Shown here piece after piece: positions 8,649-17,480 of a stretch of DNA of 64,000 bases. The DNA is taken from positions 62,001 through 126,000 of the forward strand of contig JBFWXS010000001.1 of NCBI GenBank assembly GCA_050187175.1, given 5' to 3'. Position numbers and translations under genes: made by a program. The DNA is from Zeimonas sp050187175. GTDB taxonomy: Bacteria; Pseudomonadota; Gammaproteobacteria; Burkholderiales; Burkholderiaceae_E. The notes beneath the pieces were generated by a model. The model was given only the letters and a program-made list of their open reading frames with translations. It searched no databases and was not told the DNA's origin. The stretch's first letter is position 1. Each line of letters begins with the position of its first letter.

Positions 8649-9126
8649 GCGCGGGCCGCTGAGAACACCGTCAACGCACATATCGCCCCTGACTATCCCA
8701 CCGTGAATCTGCTCGCCCCTCTATGGCGCGGCGAGATGATCCTCAGCGTGGGGATCTGCCAGAACGCGACGGCCAGCCACTTCCTCGCGATGGGCGAGAT
8801 CATAGGCAAGGCCATCGCCAACCTCGATGCGAGAGTAGTGCTGGTGGCATCCGGACAATATCAGCGTCCCATCGCACGTCACCCTCGACCACGAGGTCAT
8901 GGCGTCGTGGTCCCGCGGAGACCACGCCGCCGTCATCGACCGCTATCCCGAACTGCGCCAGGCCTCTTACGAAGGACTGGGCGGCCACTACATGCAAATG
9001 GTCGGCGCGCTGGGCGGGCGGTCATGTCGGGCTCGCGGTGAGCAGCTCTCCGAATACGAGAACGCAATGGGTACCGGCAATGTCCATATCTGGTTCGACA
9101 CGAGCTCACAAGGAGACGTGGAATGA
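8649..9126 (+). pseudogene. Remnant of a class III extradiol dioxygenase (HpaD-like), truncated, with internal deletion and frameshift
   Basis: Reading frame A from about 8649 to 8855 gives NLLAPLWRGEMILSVGICQN, FLAMGEIIGKAIANLDARVV and LVASG, the LigB-superfamily core leading to the S-G-x-L-S-H site. The text then jumps to another frame from about 8857: NISVPSHVTLDHEVMASW, RGDHAAVIDRYPEL, GGHYMQMVGALGG, then YENAMGTGNVHIWFD, the C-terminus of 3,4-dihydroxyphenylacetate 2,3-dioxygenase-type enzymes. The N-terminal half, with metal ligands, and the segment after VASG, with the catalytic His, are missing. It cannot encode an active ring-cleavage enzyme. Its stop overlaps the next start (ATGA). 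Confidence 0.8.
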
Positions 9127-10031
9127 GCGTCCTCGACGGCCCCAGGCAAGAGATCAGGCGCGTTCTGTTCGGCGGCGCGCCGTACTGGGCCACCCCCAGC
9201 GGCGAGGGTCTGCTCCTGGCCGACGGGCGCCTGGTGGGCGTGGATGAGGTCATTCATCTACCCCCCTGCTCGCCGAGCAAGATCATCTGCCTGCATCTCA
9301 ACTACAAGTCGCGCTTCTATGAGCTCCGCGGCAAGCGGCCTGCCGATCCCTCCGAGTACGGCACTCCGACGTACTTCATGAAGCCCGTCACCTCGCTGAA
9401 CGCGCACGGCGGCGAGATCGTGCGTCCCGACGGCTATCGATACCTCAATTACGAGGGCGAAGTCGCCATAGTCATCGGCAAAGCTACGCGCAACATCAAT
9501 CCCGACGAAGCCTGGGATCACATGGCCGGCTTCGCCTGCGCCCTCGACATGGGCCTGCAGGACATGCGGGATACCGACGCCGGTTCGATGCTGCGCGTGA
9601 AAGGCGCCGACGGCTTCTGCCCGATCGGCCCCGGCATCGTCTCGGGCGTCGACATTCGCCAGCAGACGCTGCGGACCTATCGAAACGGGCGCCTGGTTCA
9701 GGAAGGCAGCCTGGCCGACGAGTTGATCTTCGGGTTCGATTATCTGATCGCCGATCTTGCCCGCCACATCACCTTGATGCCGGGCGACCTGGTGCTGACC
9801 GCCACGCCGGCCAATTCGCGCCCGCTGGAAGTAGGCGATGTCATCGAAGTCGAAGTGACAGGTCTGGGCCGGCTGACCAATCGCATCGTGTCTTGTCCCG
9901 CGCCTCGCGCACAGGTAGGCCACATGCCAGGCAGCAGCGCCGAGGTCATCCGGGTCGCGCTCGGCAACGACGAGCGACTTCCGCATCAGCTGCAACGACC
10001 GAGCTCAGACACCCCTCTGGAAAGGACCTAG
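9123..10031 (+). CDS. Fumarylacetoacetate hydrolase family protein, HpaG-like isomerase/decarboxylase
   Basis: 302 residues, apparently intact. The FAH catalytic domain is recognisable from about residue 45: IICLHLNYKSRFYELRGK, PTYFMKPVTSLNAHG, the metal-binding region YLNYEGEVAIVIGK (E-x-E), GFACALDMGLQD, GADGFCPIGPGIV, and LMPGDLVLTATPA. In homoprotocatechuate pathways this family isomerises and decarboxylates 5-oxopent-3-ene-1,2,5-tricarboxylate. AAGGAG precedes the ATG, which overlaps the stop of the broken HpaD gene. It is the only pathway enzyme here without obvious damage. The upstream pathway is broken, so its current substrate may differ. Confidence 0.85.
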   Translation: MSVLDGPRQEIRRVLFGGAPYWATPSGEGLLLADGRLVGVDEVIHLPPCSPSKIICLHLNYKSRFYELRGKRPADPSEYGTPTYFMKPVTSLNAHGGEIVRPDGYRYLNYEGEVAIVIGKATRNINPDEAWDHMAGFACALDMGLQDMRDTDAGSMLRVKGADGFCPIGPGIVSGVDIRQQTLRTYRNGRLVQEGSLADELIFGFDYLIADLARHITLMPGDLVLTATPANSRPLEVGDVIEVEVTGLGRLTNRIVSCPAPRAQVGHMPGSSAEVIRVALGNDERLPHQLQRPSSDTPLERT

Positions 10032-10033
10032 GC

Positions 10034-11002
10034 ATGTTCAGTCGCCGATCCATTCTTCGCTTCAGCGCGGCCGCCGGCGCCGCCTGGGCCGTAAACAGCT
10101 TCTCGCAAGGCAGGCGGCCGATCACGATCGTCGTCGGCTACGCGCCCGGCGGCTCTCCGGACTTCGTCGCGCGCCTGATCGCCGAACGGCTGCAAGGCAG
10201 GCTGGGACGTCCCGTGATCGTCGAGAACAAGTCCGGCGCCAACGGCCAGCTGGCTCTTGCCGCCGTCCAGAATGCCGCACCCGATGGCAGCACCTATGCG
10301 CTGGTGCCGCCCGGGCCGCTCACGATCTTCCCCAGCTTGTATCGCAAGCTCGCGTTCGACGGCACGCTGCTGCAGCCGATTCTCGCCCCGGTGAGCTTCG
10401 AGCATGCGGTCGCGACCAGCAATGCCACGCGTGCCACCTCGCTGGCGGACTTCCTGGCGCTGGCGAAAAGCGATCCCGGCAAGGCGCTCTTCGGGGTTCC
10501 GGCCGCCGGTAGCCCGCCGCACTTCGTCGGACTGCTTCTCGGCAAATCGGCGGGCATCGCCCTGCAGCCCGTCGTCTACCGGGGCGGGCCGCCGATGCTG
10601 GTCGACCTGATGGGCAACCAGGTGCCGCTGGCAATCAATGTGATGTCGAACTTCGTAGAGCATCACCGAAGCGGCAAGCTGCGGGTGCTCGCAACGACCG
10701 GCAATCAGCGCAGCGCGCTGCTTCAGGACGTACCGACACTGTCCGAGCTGGGCTTCAAGCAAGCGACCGTGCAGGAGTGGTATGCGTTCGTTGCACGCAA
10801 GGACGCCGTCCCGGCTGAAACGGCGGCGTTCGTCTCGGCCGCACGCGAAGTCGTCCAGCTGCGGGAGGTGCGTGCCGCGCTGCTGGCATCCGGCCACGCA
10901 CCCGCCGACATCGACGCGCAGGCGCTGGCCGCCGACATCGCCCGGAACCGGGAGCGATGGTCGATGCTGATCAAGGAAGCGGACCTCAAGGTCGAAACCT
11001 GA
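10034..11002 (+). CDS. Bug-family tripartite tricarboxylate transporter substrate-binding protein
   Basis: 322 residues. The signal peptide has a twin-arginine-like SRRSILRFSAAAGAAWA. The mature part shows the Bug hallmarks: PITIVVGYAPGGSPDFVARL (loop 1), ENKSGANGQLALAAV, PDGSTYALVP, GKLRVLATTGNQR, LQDVPTLSELGF and YAFVARKDAVP. Such periplasmic receptors bind carboxylates for TctAB-type carriers; no tctA or tctB is nearby. It follows the isomerase gene by 2 bp and belongs to the LysR-controlled operon, so its ligand is probably an aromatic or dicarboxylic acid fed into that pathway. Confidence 0.93.
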   Translation: MFSRRSILRFSAAAGAAWAVNSFSQGRRPITIVVGYAPGGSPDFVARLIAERLQGRLGRPVIVENKSGANGQLALAAVQNAAPDGSTYALVPPGPLTIFPSLYRKLAFDGTLLQPILAPVSFEHAVATSNATRATSLADFLALAKSDPGKALFGVPAAGSPPHFVGLLLGKSAGIALQPVVYRGGPPMLVDLMGNQVPLAINVMSNFVEHHRSGKLRVLATTGNQRSALLQDVPTLSELGFKQATVQEWYAFVARKDAVPAETAAFVSAAREVVQLREVRAALLASGHAPADIDAQALAADIARNRERWSMLIKEADLKVET

Positions 11003-11044
11003 CGCCATGGCATCGCCGGCCCACGCCGCCGCCGCAGCGCCCGA

Positions 11045-12154
11045 TCAGAAAACGACGACGCTCCGAATCGACTCGCCTTCGTGCATCAGATCGAACGCAT
11101 CGTTGATCCGCTCCAGCGGCATCGTGTGCGTGATCAGGCTGTCGATGTCGATCTTGCCTTCCATGTACCAGTCGACGATGCGCGGCACGTCGGTGCGGCC
11201 GCGCGCGCCGCCGAAGGCCGTGCCTTTCCAGACGCGCCCGGTGACGAGCTGGAACGGCCGGGTATGGATCTCCTGGCCGGCCCCGGCGACACCGACGATC
11301 ACCGAGACGCCCCAGCCGCGATGGCAGCATTCGAGCGCCTGGCGCATCAGCTCCACATTGCCGACGCATTCGAAGCTGTAATCGGCGCCGCCGCCGGTGA
11401 GCTCGACCAGATGCGCGACCAGGTCGCCGCCGACCTCCTTCGGGTTCACGAAATGCGTCAATCCGAACTTGCGGGCCAGCGGCTCGCGCGCCGGATTCAG
11501 GTCGACGCCGATGATCTTGTCGGCACCGGCCATCCGCGCCCCTTGCACCACGTTCAGGCCGATGCCGCCCAGACCGAACACCACGACGTTGGCGCCGGGC
11601 TCGACCTTGGCCGTGTTGATCACCGCACCGATCCCGGTGGTGACGCCGCAGCCGATGTAGCAGACCTTGTCGAACGGCGCGTCCTCGCGGATCTTGGCCA
11701 GCGCGATCTCGGGCAGCACCGTGTAGTTGGCGAAGGTCGAGCAGCCCATGTAGTGGTGGATCTTGCGGCCGCCGATGGAGAAGCGGCTGCTGCCGTCCGG
11801 CATCACGCCCTTGCCCTGCGTCGCGCGGATCGCCGTGCACAGGTTCGTCTTGCGCGACAGGCACGACTTGCACTGCCGGCATTCGGGCGTGTACAGCGGA
11901 ATGACGTGATCGCCCTTCTTCAGCGACGTGACGCCGGGACCGACGTCGACGACGACTCCGGCCCCTTCATGACCGAAGATGGCCGGGAACAGCCCCTCCG
12001 GATCGGCGCCCGAGCGCGTGAACTCGTCGGTATGGCAGACACCCGTGGCCTTGATCTCGACCAGCACCTCGAAGGCGCGCGGACCCTCCAGCTGCACGGT
12101 CTCTATCACCAGCGGTTTGCCGGCTTCGTAGGAAACGGCTGCGCGTACGTCCAT
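11045..12154 (-). CDS. adhC: S-(hydroxymethyl)glutathione dehydrogenase / class III alcohol dehydrogenase
   Basis: 369 residues, full length. Oxidises S-hydroxymethylglutathione with NAD+ in glutathione-dependent formaldehyde detoxification; also reduces S-nitrosoglutathione. The catalytic zinc site is visible in ATGVCHTDEFTRSG and FGHEGAGVVVDVGPGV. The structural zinc Cys cluster is in YTPECRQCKSCLSRKTNLC. The Rossmann motif is VFGLGGIGLNVVQGA, and class III GCSTFANYTVL is present. It is convergent with the Bug gene and separated from the Crp gene by about 110 bp with no clear terminator. It appears to be a single-gene unit. Confidence 0.96.
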   Translation of the reverse strand: MDVRAAVSYEAGKPLVIETVQLEGPRAFEVLVEIKATGVCHTDEFTRSGADPEGLFPAIFGHEGAGVVVDVGPGVTSLKKGDHVIPLYTPECRQCKSCLSRKTNLCTAIRATQGKGVMPDGSSRFSIGGRKIHHYMGCSTFANYTVLPEIALAKIREDAPFDKVCYIGCGVTTGIGAVINTAKVEPGANVVVFGLGGIGLNVVQGARMAGADKIIGVDLNPAREPLARKFGLTHFVNPKEVGGDLVAHLVELTGGGADYSFECVGNVELMRQALECCHRGWGVSVIVGVAGAGQEIHTRPFQLVTGRVWKGTAFGGARGRTDVPRIVDWYMEGKIDIDSLITHTMPLERINDAFDLMHEGESIRSVVVF

Positions 12155-12265
12155 CGTGCTTCCTTGTCATTGCTTGCGAAACCGGAATGGTAACTCCCTT
12201 CAGCGGGCCACTGCTGGAACGGCGGTGCGCGCAAACGCCCCGCCAACCGGCACCGGGCGGACGAC

Positions 12266-12958
12266 TCACTCGAGCCGGGTGAGACCGCTGGACAGCCCGC
12301 TGAGCGCCTGTGAATCGACTACCACGACGCGCCCGTATTCGAGCCGGATGACACCCAGCTCCTGCAGGGCGCGCAGCTCGCGGTTGATGACCTGGCGCCG
12401 CGATCCCAGCAGCTGCGCGATCTCGTCCTGCGAAAGCTGGACCTCGCTGCCTGCGAGAGGCGTAGCCGCGGCCAGCAGCGAACCCAGCAGCGCAGCGATT
12501 CGCGATCTCATGGAGTGGGCCGTGGCGTTCGTGTAGAGCGCGATCATCCTGCGATGACGGCGGTTCATCATCGCGAACAGCGAGATGGCCAATTGCCCAT
12601 TGGCGCGCAGCATGTCCATCAACAGCGCGCCAGGGATGCTCACGATGTAGGTATCCGCGCGGGCCGCCGCCGTGAACACATAGGGTGCGCCGGAGATCAA
12701 GGGTCCGAGGCCGTGGAAATCGCCGGCGAAGCTCAGCCGGATGGTGAGGCTGCGGCCGGCAACCGTCTGAGTCGAGACGCGGATCGCTCCGGTCGCCAGC
12801 AGGTACAGTGAGTGCGCCGGATCGCCCGGCGAATGAAGGATGTCGCCGTCCGACAGTTTCAAGGATTCAGCGGCCGAGACGAGGCGCTCGATGCAATCGG
12901 CGGGCCAGTCTTGAAACAGTTCGGATTGGCTGATGGCCAGCCGCGAGATCGTATTCAT
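12266..12958 (-). CDS. Crp/Fnr family transcriptional regulator
   Basis: 230 residues from the ATG at 12958 (MNTISRLAIS). A cyclic-nucleotide-type beta-roll occupies about 15-125 (LKLSDGDILHSPGDPAHSLYLL, GDFHGLGPLISG). A C-terminal winged HTH lies at about 165-220 (VQLSQDEIAQLLGSRRQVINRELRAL). It lacks the N-terminal Cys cluster of Fnr and lacks obvious cAMP-contact residues, so the signal is unknown. It is last in the Rieske-fahA-Bug run on the minus strand (56 bp behind the Bug stop) and may regulate that operon. Confidence 0.9.
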   Translation of the reverse strand: MNTISRLAISQSELFQDWPADCIERLVSAAESLKLSDGDILHSPGDPAHSLYLLATGAIRVSTQTVAGRSLTIRLSFAGDFHGLGPLISGAPYVFTAAARADTYIVSIPGALLMDMLRANGQLAISLFAMMNRRHRRMIALYTNATAHSMRSRIAALLGSLLAAATPLAGSEVQLSQDEIAQLLGSRRQVINRELRALQELGVIRLEYGRVVVVDSQALSGLSSGLTRLE

Positions 12959-13013
12959 TGCGCGATGGCCGGGCCGCGTATATGGCCCGGCCATCCGCAA
13001 TACTAGCGCACGC

Positions 13014-14009
13014 CTATTCGATCCTCACGTTGGCCGACTGAACGATCTCGCGCCACTTCGCGATCTCATTGGCCAGCAGCTTCGACGACTGGGCCGGGGT
13101 TGCCGGCTCGGGAACGCCGGACCCGCGCGCCTTCGATCTGGCTTGCAGATCGGACTGGCGCAGCGCCTGGTTGATCTCGGCGTTCAGGCGCTCCACGATC
13201 GCGGCCGGCGTCTGCGCAGGAACGGCGATGAAGCTATTGGTGACCACCTCGCAGTTCGGAAAGCCGGCCTCGGCGATGGTCGGCACCCCCGGAATGTCCG
13301 GGTATCGCTGCCGTCCCGTGATGGCCAGCGCCTTGATCGCCTTGCTCTTGATCTGGCTCATGACCGGCGGCAGCAGCTCGAAAGCGGCATCGATCTGACC
13401 GCCGCGGACCGCGGTCGACAGCGCGGCGCTGGTGACGTAAGGGACGATGACGAAATCTCCCTGGATCGCCTTCTTGAAGAGTTCCGCGCCCAGATGCTGA
13501 ATCCCTCCGTTGACGTCTCCCACGCCGATCGTGAGCTTGCCGGGCTGCGCCCTGATCGTGCGCACCAGCGCGCCCAGGTCGGCGTACGGCGACTTCTCGT
13601 CAGTGACGATCGCCAGCTCCCCGGAGCTGATGACGGCCACCGTGGAGAGATCCTTGAGCAGGTCATACGATCCGGACTTGCCGAGCGATTCTGCGATGGC
13701 CGACTTGGTGCCGAGCATCAGCATCGTGTAGCCGTCCGCCGGTGCGCTGACCACGCGTCTGACCGCCAGCGCGCCGGCGGCGCGCGGATCGTTCATGACG
13801 ACCACCGACACGCCCAGCGACTGGCTCAGCTTCTCCGCCATGACTCGCGCGGTCAGGTCGGACGAACCGCCGGGCGCCGCCTGGACCACGAATGTGATGA
13901 CACGCTCGGGGTAGCGCTGCGCATGGACGCCGGCCGAGTAGGCCGCGGCCAGACCGAGCATCGACTGAACCGCCGTGCGGCGCGAGATGCTGAGACTTCC
14001 CTTTCGCAT
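13014..14009 (-). CDS. Bug-family tripartite tricarboxylate transporter substrate-binding protein
   Basis: 331 residues from the ATG at 14009, preceded by GGAAGGAGAC. The signal peptide holds SISRRTAVQSMLGLAAAYSA and a VHAQ cleavage area, again twin-arginine-like. Bug motifs: YPERVITFVVQAAPGGSSDL, NDPRAAGALAVRRVV, PADGYTMLMLGT, KAIKALAITGRQRYPDIPGV, PTIAEAGFPNCEV. It lies 63 bp after fumarylacetoacetase in the same operon as a Rieske oxygenase, which suggests an aromatic or carboxylic ligand for that pathway. Confidence 0.93.
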   Translation of the reverse strand: MRKGSLSISRRTAVQSMLGLAAAYSAGVHAQRYPERVITFVVQAAPGGSSDLTARVMAEKLSQSLGVSVVVMNDPRAAGALAVRRVVSAPADGYTMLMLGTKSAIAESLGKSGSYDLLKDLSTVAVISSGELAIVTDEKSPYADLGALVRTIRAQPGKLTIGVGDVNGGIQHLGAELFKKAIQGDFVIVPYVTSAALSTAVRGGQIDAAFELLPPVMSQIKSKAIKALAITGRQRYPDIPGVPTIAEAGFPNCEVVTNSFIAVPAQTPAAIVERLNAEINQALRQSDLQARSKARGSGVPEPATPAQSSKLLANEIAKWREIVQSANVRIE

Positions 14010-14072
14010 CGTCTTGTCTCCTTCCATTGAACAGTTTGATTTGCCGGCCCGCACCCGCCGGTTTCGGGGCGC

Positions 14073-15419
14073 TCAGCGACCGGGCAGGACAGTGGCCTTC
14101 GCTACGCCGAAGCCGATGCGTCGGAAGCCGGCGGCTTCGCAGAACGCGCTGACCGACAGGCTGTCTCCGTCGCCGACGAAACCGCGCCGTTCGCCGGTCG
14201 GCAGTTCGACCGGCGCCTTGCCGCCGGCCGTCAGCTCGTACATGCAGCCGCACTGGCCGGACTCGGGGCCGGAGACGGTGCCGGTCCCGATCAGCTCGCC
14301 GCGTTCCAGCGCGCAGCCGTTGGTCGTGTGATGTGCGACCAGTTGCCCGATCGACCAGTAGCAGTCCATCAGATTGCTGGAGCCCAGCAAGGCCGGCGGC
14401 TGTCCTTGCTCGCGAGCCTTTGCCGTCTGCAGCCGGATCTCCAGCTGCACGGAAAGCCCGCCGCGCTCGCTGTTGCGCGAGGTGTCGAGATTCGGCGGCG
14501 GCGGCGGGTGGCCTGAGGCGCGCTGCCAGCGCTGCCGAAACGGCCGCAGCGCTTCCAGCGTCACCACCCACGGCGAAATAGTCGTCGTGAAGCTCTTGGC
14601 CTGGAATGGTCCCAGCGGCTGGGCCTCCCAGCCTTGCACGTCGCGCGCAGTCCAGTCGTTCAGCACGGACAGCCCGAAGACGGCCTCGTCGGCGGCGTCG
14701 ACGGACAGCGGCTCGCCTTGCCTGCTCGGCGTACCTACGTAGATGCCCAGCTCGGCCTCGTAGTCCAGCATGCGCGTGGGCCCGAACGCCGGTACGCCTT
14801 GCTCGGACAGTCCCAGCTGGCCGCTCGGCCGACGGAACTCGTAGCCGCTCACCCGGACAGTCGAGGCGCGGCTATTGTAGGCAAGAGGGCTCCATACGAA
14901 TGCCGGCGGCAGCTCCGGATTCTGCGGGCGCTTGAGCCTGACCATACGCGAGATGTGGTGGATCGACGCCAGGCAGTCGGAGAAGTTCGGAATCGGGGCC
15001 GGTACGGTGAACTCGGCGCGTTCGGTATCCGTCAGCGCGCGCGTCACGGCTGCCTCATGCGGCGAGCCTTCGCGCAGCAGGCGCGACAAGCCGGTGCGCA
15101 AGGCCGTCCAGTGCGGCCGGCCCAGGCTCATCAGCGCCGCCATCGACGATTCGCCGCATGCCTGCGCTGCCTGGGCTGCCGACTGATCGAGATGGTCCCG
15201 CACTGCGTGGACATCGAGAATCCGGTCACCGATGGCGACGCCGACTCGAAACGCCTGGCTCGTTCCGGCCTGTCGATAGACGGCGAACGGCAGGTTCTGG
15301 ATAGGGAAATCCGTGCCCGCCTCGTTGGCCGCCGCAATGAACGAGCGAAGCCGCGGGTCGTGGGTTTCATCGAGGCCGGCGGTCGGCCGGCCGGTATCGA
15401 TACCGATGGAATGGCTCAT
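14073..15419 (-). CDS. fahA: Fumarylacetoacetase
   Basis: 448 residues, including both domains of true FahA: an N-terminal SH3-like domain (DFPIQNLPFAVYRQAG, AIGDRILDVHAV) and the C-terminal catalytic domain. Metal and catalytic segments are visible in YEAELGIYVG, NDWTARDVQGWE, LGPFQAKSFTTTISPWVV, and the terminal GTVSGPESGQCGCMYEL. It hydrolyses 4-fumarylacetoacetate to fumarate and acetoacetate, the last step of tyrosine/homogentisate catabolism. Homogentisate dioxygenase and maleylacetoacetate isomerase are not in the window. It starts 20 bp after the Rieske gene stop, so the two are cotranscribed. Confidence 0.93.
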   Translation of the reverse strand: MSHSIGIDTGRPTAGLDETHDPRLRSFIAAANEAGTDFPIQNLPFAVYRQAGTSQAFRVGVAIGDRILDVHAVRDHLDQSAAQAAQACGESSMAALMSLGRPHWTALRTGLSRLLREGSPHEAAVTRALTDTERAEFTVPAPIPNFSDCLASIHHISRMVRLKRPQNPELPPAFVWSPLAYNSRASTVRVSGYEFRRPSGQLGLSEQGVPAFGPTRMLDYEAELGIYVGTPSRQGEPLSVDAADEAVFGLSVLNDWTARDVQGWEAQPLGPFQAKSFTTTISPWVVTLEALRPFRQRWQRASGHPPPPPNLDTSRNSERGGLSVQLEIRLQTAKAREQGQPPALLGSSNLMDCYWSIGQLVAHHTTNGCALERGELIGTGTVSGPESGQCGCMYELTAGGKAPVELPTGERRGFVGDGDSLSVSAFCEAAGFRRIGFGVAKATVLPGR

Positions 15420-15439
15420 GGTGTCTCCGGTCGTTCTCG

Positions 15440-16756
15440 TCAGGCGGCCTTGCGCCAGGCCGCAAGAAAGGCCTCGCGCCTTGCCCTGCGCTCGTCGCGC
15501 AGCACCCGGTTGTGGAAGTCCACCTGGTCCACGTCCGAGCCTATGACTTCGGAGCTGCCTCGCAGGTCGGCATAGCTGATCCCGCTGCCGTTTCCTTCAG
15601 GCCCCAGTCCCAATGCCGGCCCGCCTCGTTCGAATTCGCTCAGGCCGCGGAAGAACTGCTGCCGCATCTTGGCGATCACCAGATCGCTGGCGCCCAGATG
15701 CTCGCGCGTCCGATCCACGATAGGCACGCTCTCCGCGACGGCCGCATCCTCGGCGCGCAGGTCCTTGAATCCCGACCAGTGGCCGAGCGCCATGGCAGCG
15801 CGGTTCTGGCCGAAGTCGGTCCGCGTCCTGTCCAGCGAATTGGCCAGGAAATCGTCGTGGTCGACGAACTTCAGGCCCAGCACGCCTTTGGCCGCGGACT
15901 GGCTGCGCCACCATTCCTGCGTCCGATTGAGATCCCATTCGAGGCGCCAGAATGCGGTGCGTCGATTGTTGATGGGAATCATGAACAGCACGCGGCTCTC
16001 TTCTTCCCGAGTAGTACCGTTGAGCACGGTGAACGGCGCGATGAACTCGGTGACGCGCAGATAGACCTTGCCGTCGCCGCGTTCACGGCGCGAGTAGGCC
16101 TGCAGGCCATACGGCGTTTCCAGCACGGACAGCTTGGGCGCGTTGATGCCCTTGATGTTGCTGACGCTCTGATTGACTTCCTGCTTCACCGGCTCGGCAT
16201 GCAGGATGCCGATGTGCGCGGAGTCGAGCAGCGTCTCGAGGTTCTGCGTCCAGTTCGAGTCGGTGTAGCCGACGCGCGCACGCCGGTGCTCCGGCGGCGC
16301 GCTGCAGAACTCCCATTCCGGAAACACGGGCGGCTCGCCGGCGCCCAGATACACCCACAGCACGCCGCCGGCTTCGCGCACCGGCCAGGCTCTTGCGCGC
16401 ACGGTCGAACAGAACTTCGGATTCGATTCGGACAAGGCGCCGATGCACTGTCCGGAAACGTCGAACTTCCAGCCATGGAAGATGCAGGTGATTGCATTGT
16501 CACCGCTTCGGCCGAGCGACAGCGAAGCACCTCGATGCGGACACTGTTCGTCGAGAAAGCCGACCGCGCCATTGTCGGCACGAAAGGACACGAACTGCTC
16601 GCCCAGCAGCTCCACCTTGCGCGGCGGACCGCCGGCCGCCAGGCTTTCGGATCTCAGATAGGGCAGCCAGTAGCGCCGCGCCATCTCGTGCAGCGGCGAA
16701 CCGGGCTCGACATTGTTATAGCGATCGTTGTCTTCCTTGGACAGCATGAATGGCAT
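15440..16756 (-). CDS. Rieske aromatic ring-hydroxylating oxygenase, large (alpha) subunit
   Basis: 438 residues, of the phthalate 4,5-dioxygenase/VanA-like group. Rieske [2Fe-2S] ligands Cys72-x-His74 and Cys91-x2-His94 lie in CPHRGAS and CIFHGWKF. The mononuclear iron site is the D-x2-H-x4-H motif DSAHIGILH (Asp178, His181, His186) preceded by NWTQNLETLL. It should hydroxylate or demethylate an aromatic acid with electrons from a ferredoxin reductase that is not encoded nearby. As first gene of the operon with fumarylacetoacetase, a Bug receptor and a Crp regulator, it suggests a peripheral aromatic pathway ending in fumarylacetoacetate. The substrate is unknown. Confidence 0.92.
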   Translation of the reverse strand: MPFMLSKEDNDRYNNVEPGSPLHEMARRYWLPYLRSESLAAGGPPRKVELLGEQFVSFRADNGAVGFLDEQCPHRGASLSLGRSGDNAITCIFHGWKFDVSGQCIGALSESNPKFCSTVRARAWPVREAGGVLWVYLGAGEPPVFPEWEFCSAPPEHRRARVGYTDSNWTQNLETLLDSAHIGILHAEPVKQEVNQSVSNIKGINAPKLSVLETPYGLQAYSRRERGDGKVYLRVTEFIAPFTVLNGTTREEESRVLFMIPINNRRTAFWRLEWDLNRTQEWWRSQSAAKGVLGLKFVDHDDFLANSLDRTRTDFGQNRAAMALGHWSGFKDLRAEDAAVAESVPIVDRTREHLGASDLVIAKMRQQFFRGLSEFERGGPALGLGPEGNGSGISYADLRGSSEVIGSDVDQVDFHNRVLRDERRARREAFLAAWRKAA

Positions 16757-16797
16757 CTCCTCGTCGAACCGCGCAGCGAGCCTTGCGGCGTGCGCGT

Positions 16798-16815
16798 GCG
16801 GCGAATGTTCGCCGC
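16798..16815. promoter_or_regulatory. Perfect inverted repeat upstream of the Rieske operon
   Basis: GCGGCGAATGTTCGCCGC (8-base arms, 2-base centre) lies about 42 bp before the Rieske ATG, between that gene and the MliC gene. Position and symmetry suit an operator, possibly for the Crp-like regulator at the end of the operon. A leader hairpin is the alternative. Confidence 0.45.
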
Positions 16816-16927
16816 GTGAACGCGGGATGCCAATCCGTGGCGGAGCTCAAAAGCAAGGAATGTTTCAGTTGCCCGCCGATTGGTTCCGGCGGCGATCTGG
16901 CGCCGGAAGCCGGTGCATGAAGGTCGA

Positions 16928-17290
16928 TCAGTCCTGCGCGCGGCAGTTGTGCGACACGCCGCCGCGATCGACGTAGGTCGCCTCGCTGCCCTTGCCGCGC
17001 AGCGACTCGCGTCCTTCCGCGTACCAGAAGCCGGAGGCGGCGCGCTGCGGATACAGCGCCACGATGCGGCCTTCGTTGAAGCTCATCACGGCCGCCTCGG
17101 GCGCCCGCGTGAAGCGTACCGAGAACTCCAGCCCGTCCTGGCAGACGAAGCGCGCGCGCGGTTCGGTGGCCACCGAACCGTCGGTGGTGGCGGGCGCGGC
17201 GCTCGAGCCTTCGCCGAACGACCAGGAGCAGCCGCTTGCGGCGACGGCGACGAAAACAGGGGCGAGGATGGAGACGGAGAGGCGGTTCAT
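16928..17290 (-). CDS. MliC-family lipoprotein, inhibitor of C-type lysozyme
   Basis: 120 residues. A lipoprotein signal (LSVSILAPVFVAVAASGC, lipobox A-S-G-C with Cys20) directs it to the outer membrane. The following 75 residues form the MliC/PliC fold: RARFVCQDGLEFSVRF, VMSFNEGRIVALYPQ, ASGFWYAEGRESLRGKGSE, YVDRGGVSHNCRA, with two Cys likely disulphide-bonded. Members bind and inhibit C-type lysozymes, protecting peptidoglycan. It is a single gene whose stop lies about 170 bp from the Rieske start; the two are read in the same direction. Confidence 0.85.
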   Translation of the reverse strand: MNRLSVSILAPVFVAVAASGCSWSFGEGSSAAPATTDGSVATEPRARFVCQDGLEFSVRFTRAPEAAVMSFNEGRIVALYPQRAASGFWYAEGRESLRGKGSEATYVDRGGVSHNCRAQD

Positions 17291-17364
17291 GACGGATGGG
17301 GTGGGTGCCCGTGGATCGGACGAAGGCAGCGCATCAACTATACCCCGTCGACTGCGCGCCGGCG

Positions 17365-17480
17365 CATGGAACTGCATGTCGGCGCGTGGGGACTGTATGT
17401 CGGCGCAGGGGACTGCGTGCGGCCGCATCCGGATGACGAAAGGCAGGTTGGCGGTTGGCGGTTGGCGGTCGCCGGTCGGC
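17365..17480. repeat. Two adjacent minisatellites (about 21-bp x3, then 7-bp x5)
   Basis: Within the 300-base gene-free stretch 17291-17590 I see three diverged copies of GGGACTGYATGTCGGCGCAG (about 17365-17426). These are followed by GGTTGGC x3 and two variants, GGTCGCC and GGTCGGC (17446-17480). Otherwise this stretch holds only the leaders of the divergent MliC and phytase-like genes; no ORF with coding character is seen. Confidence 0.75.
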
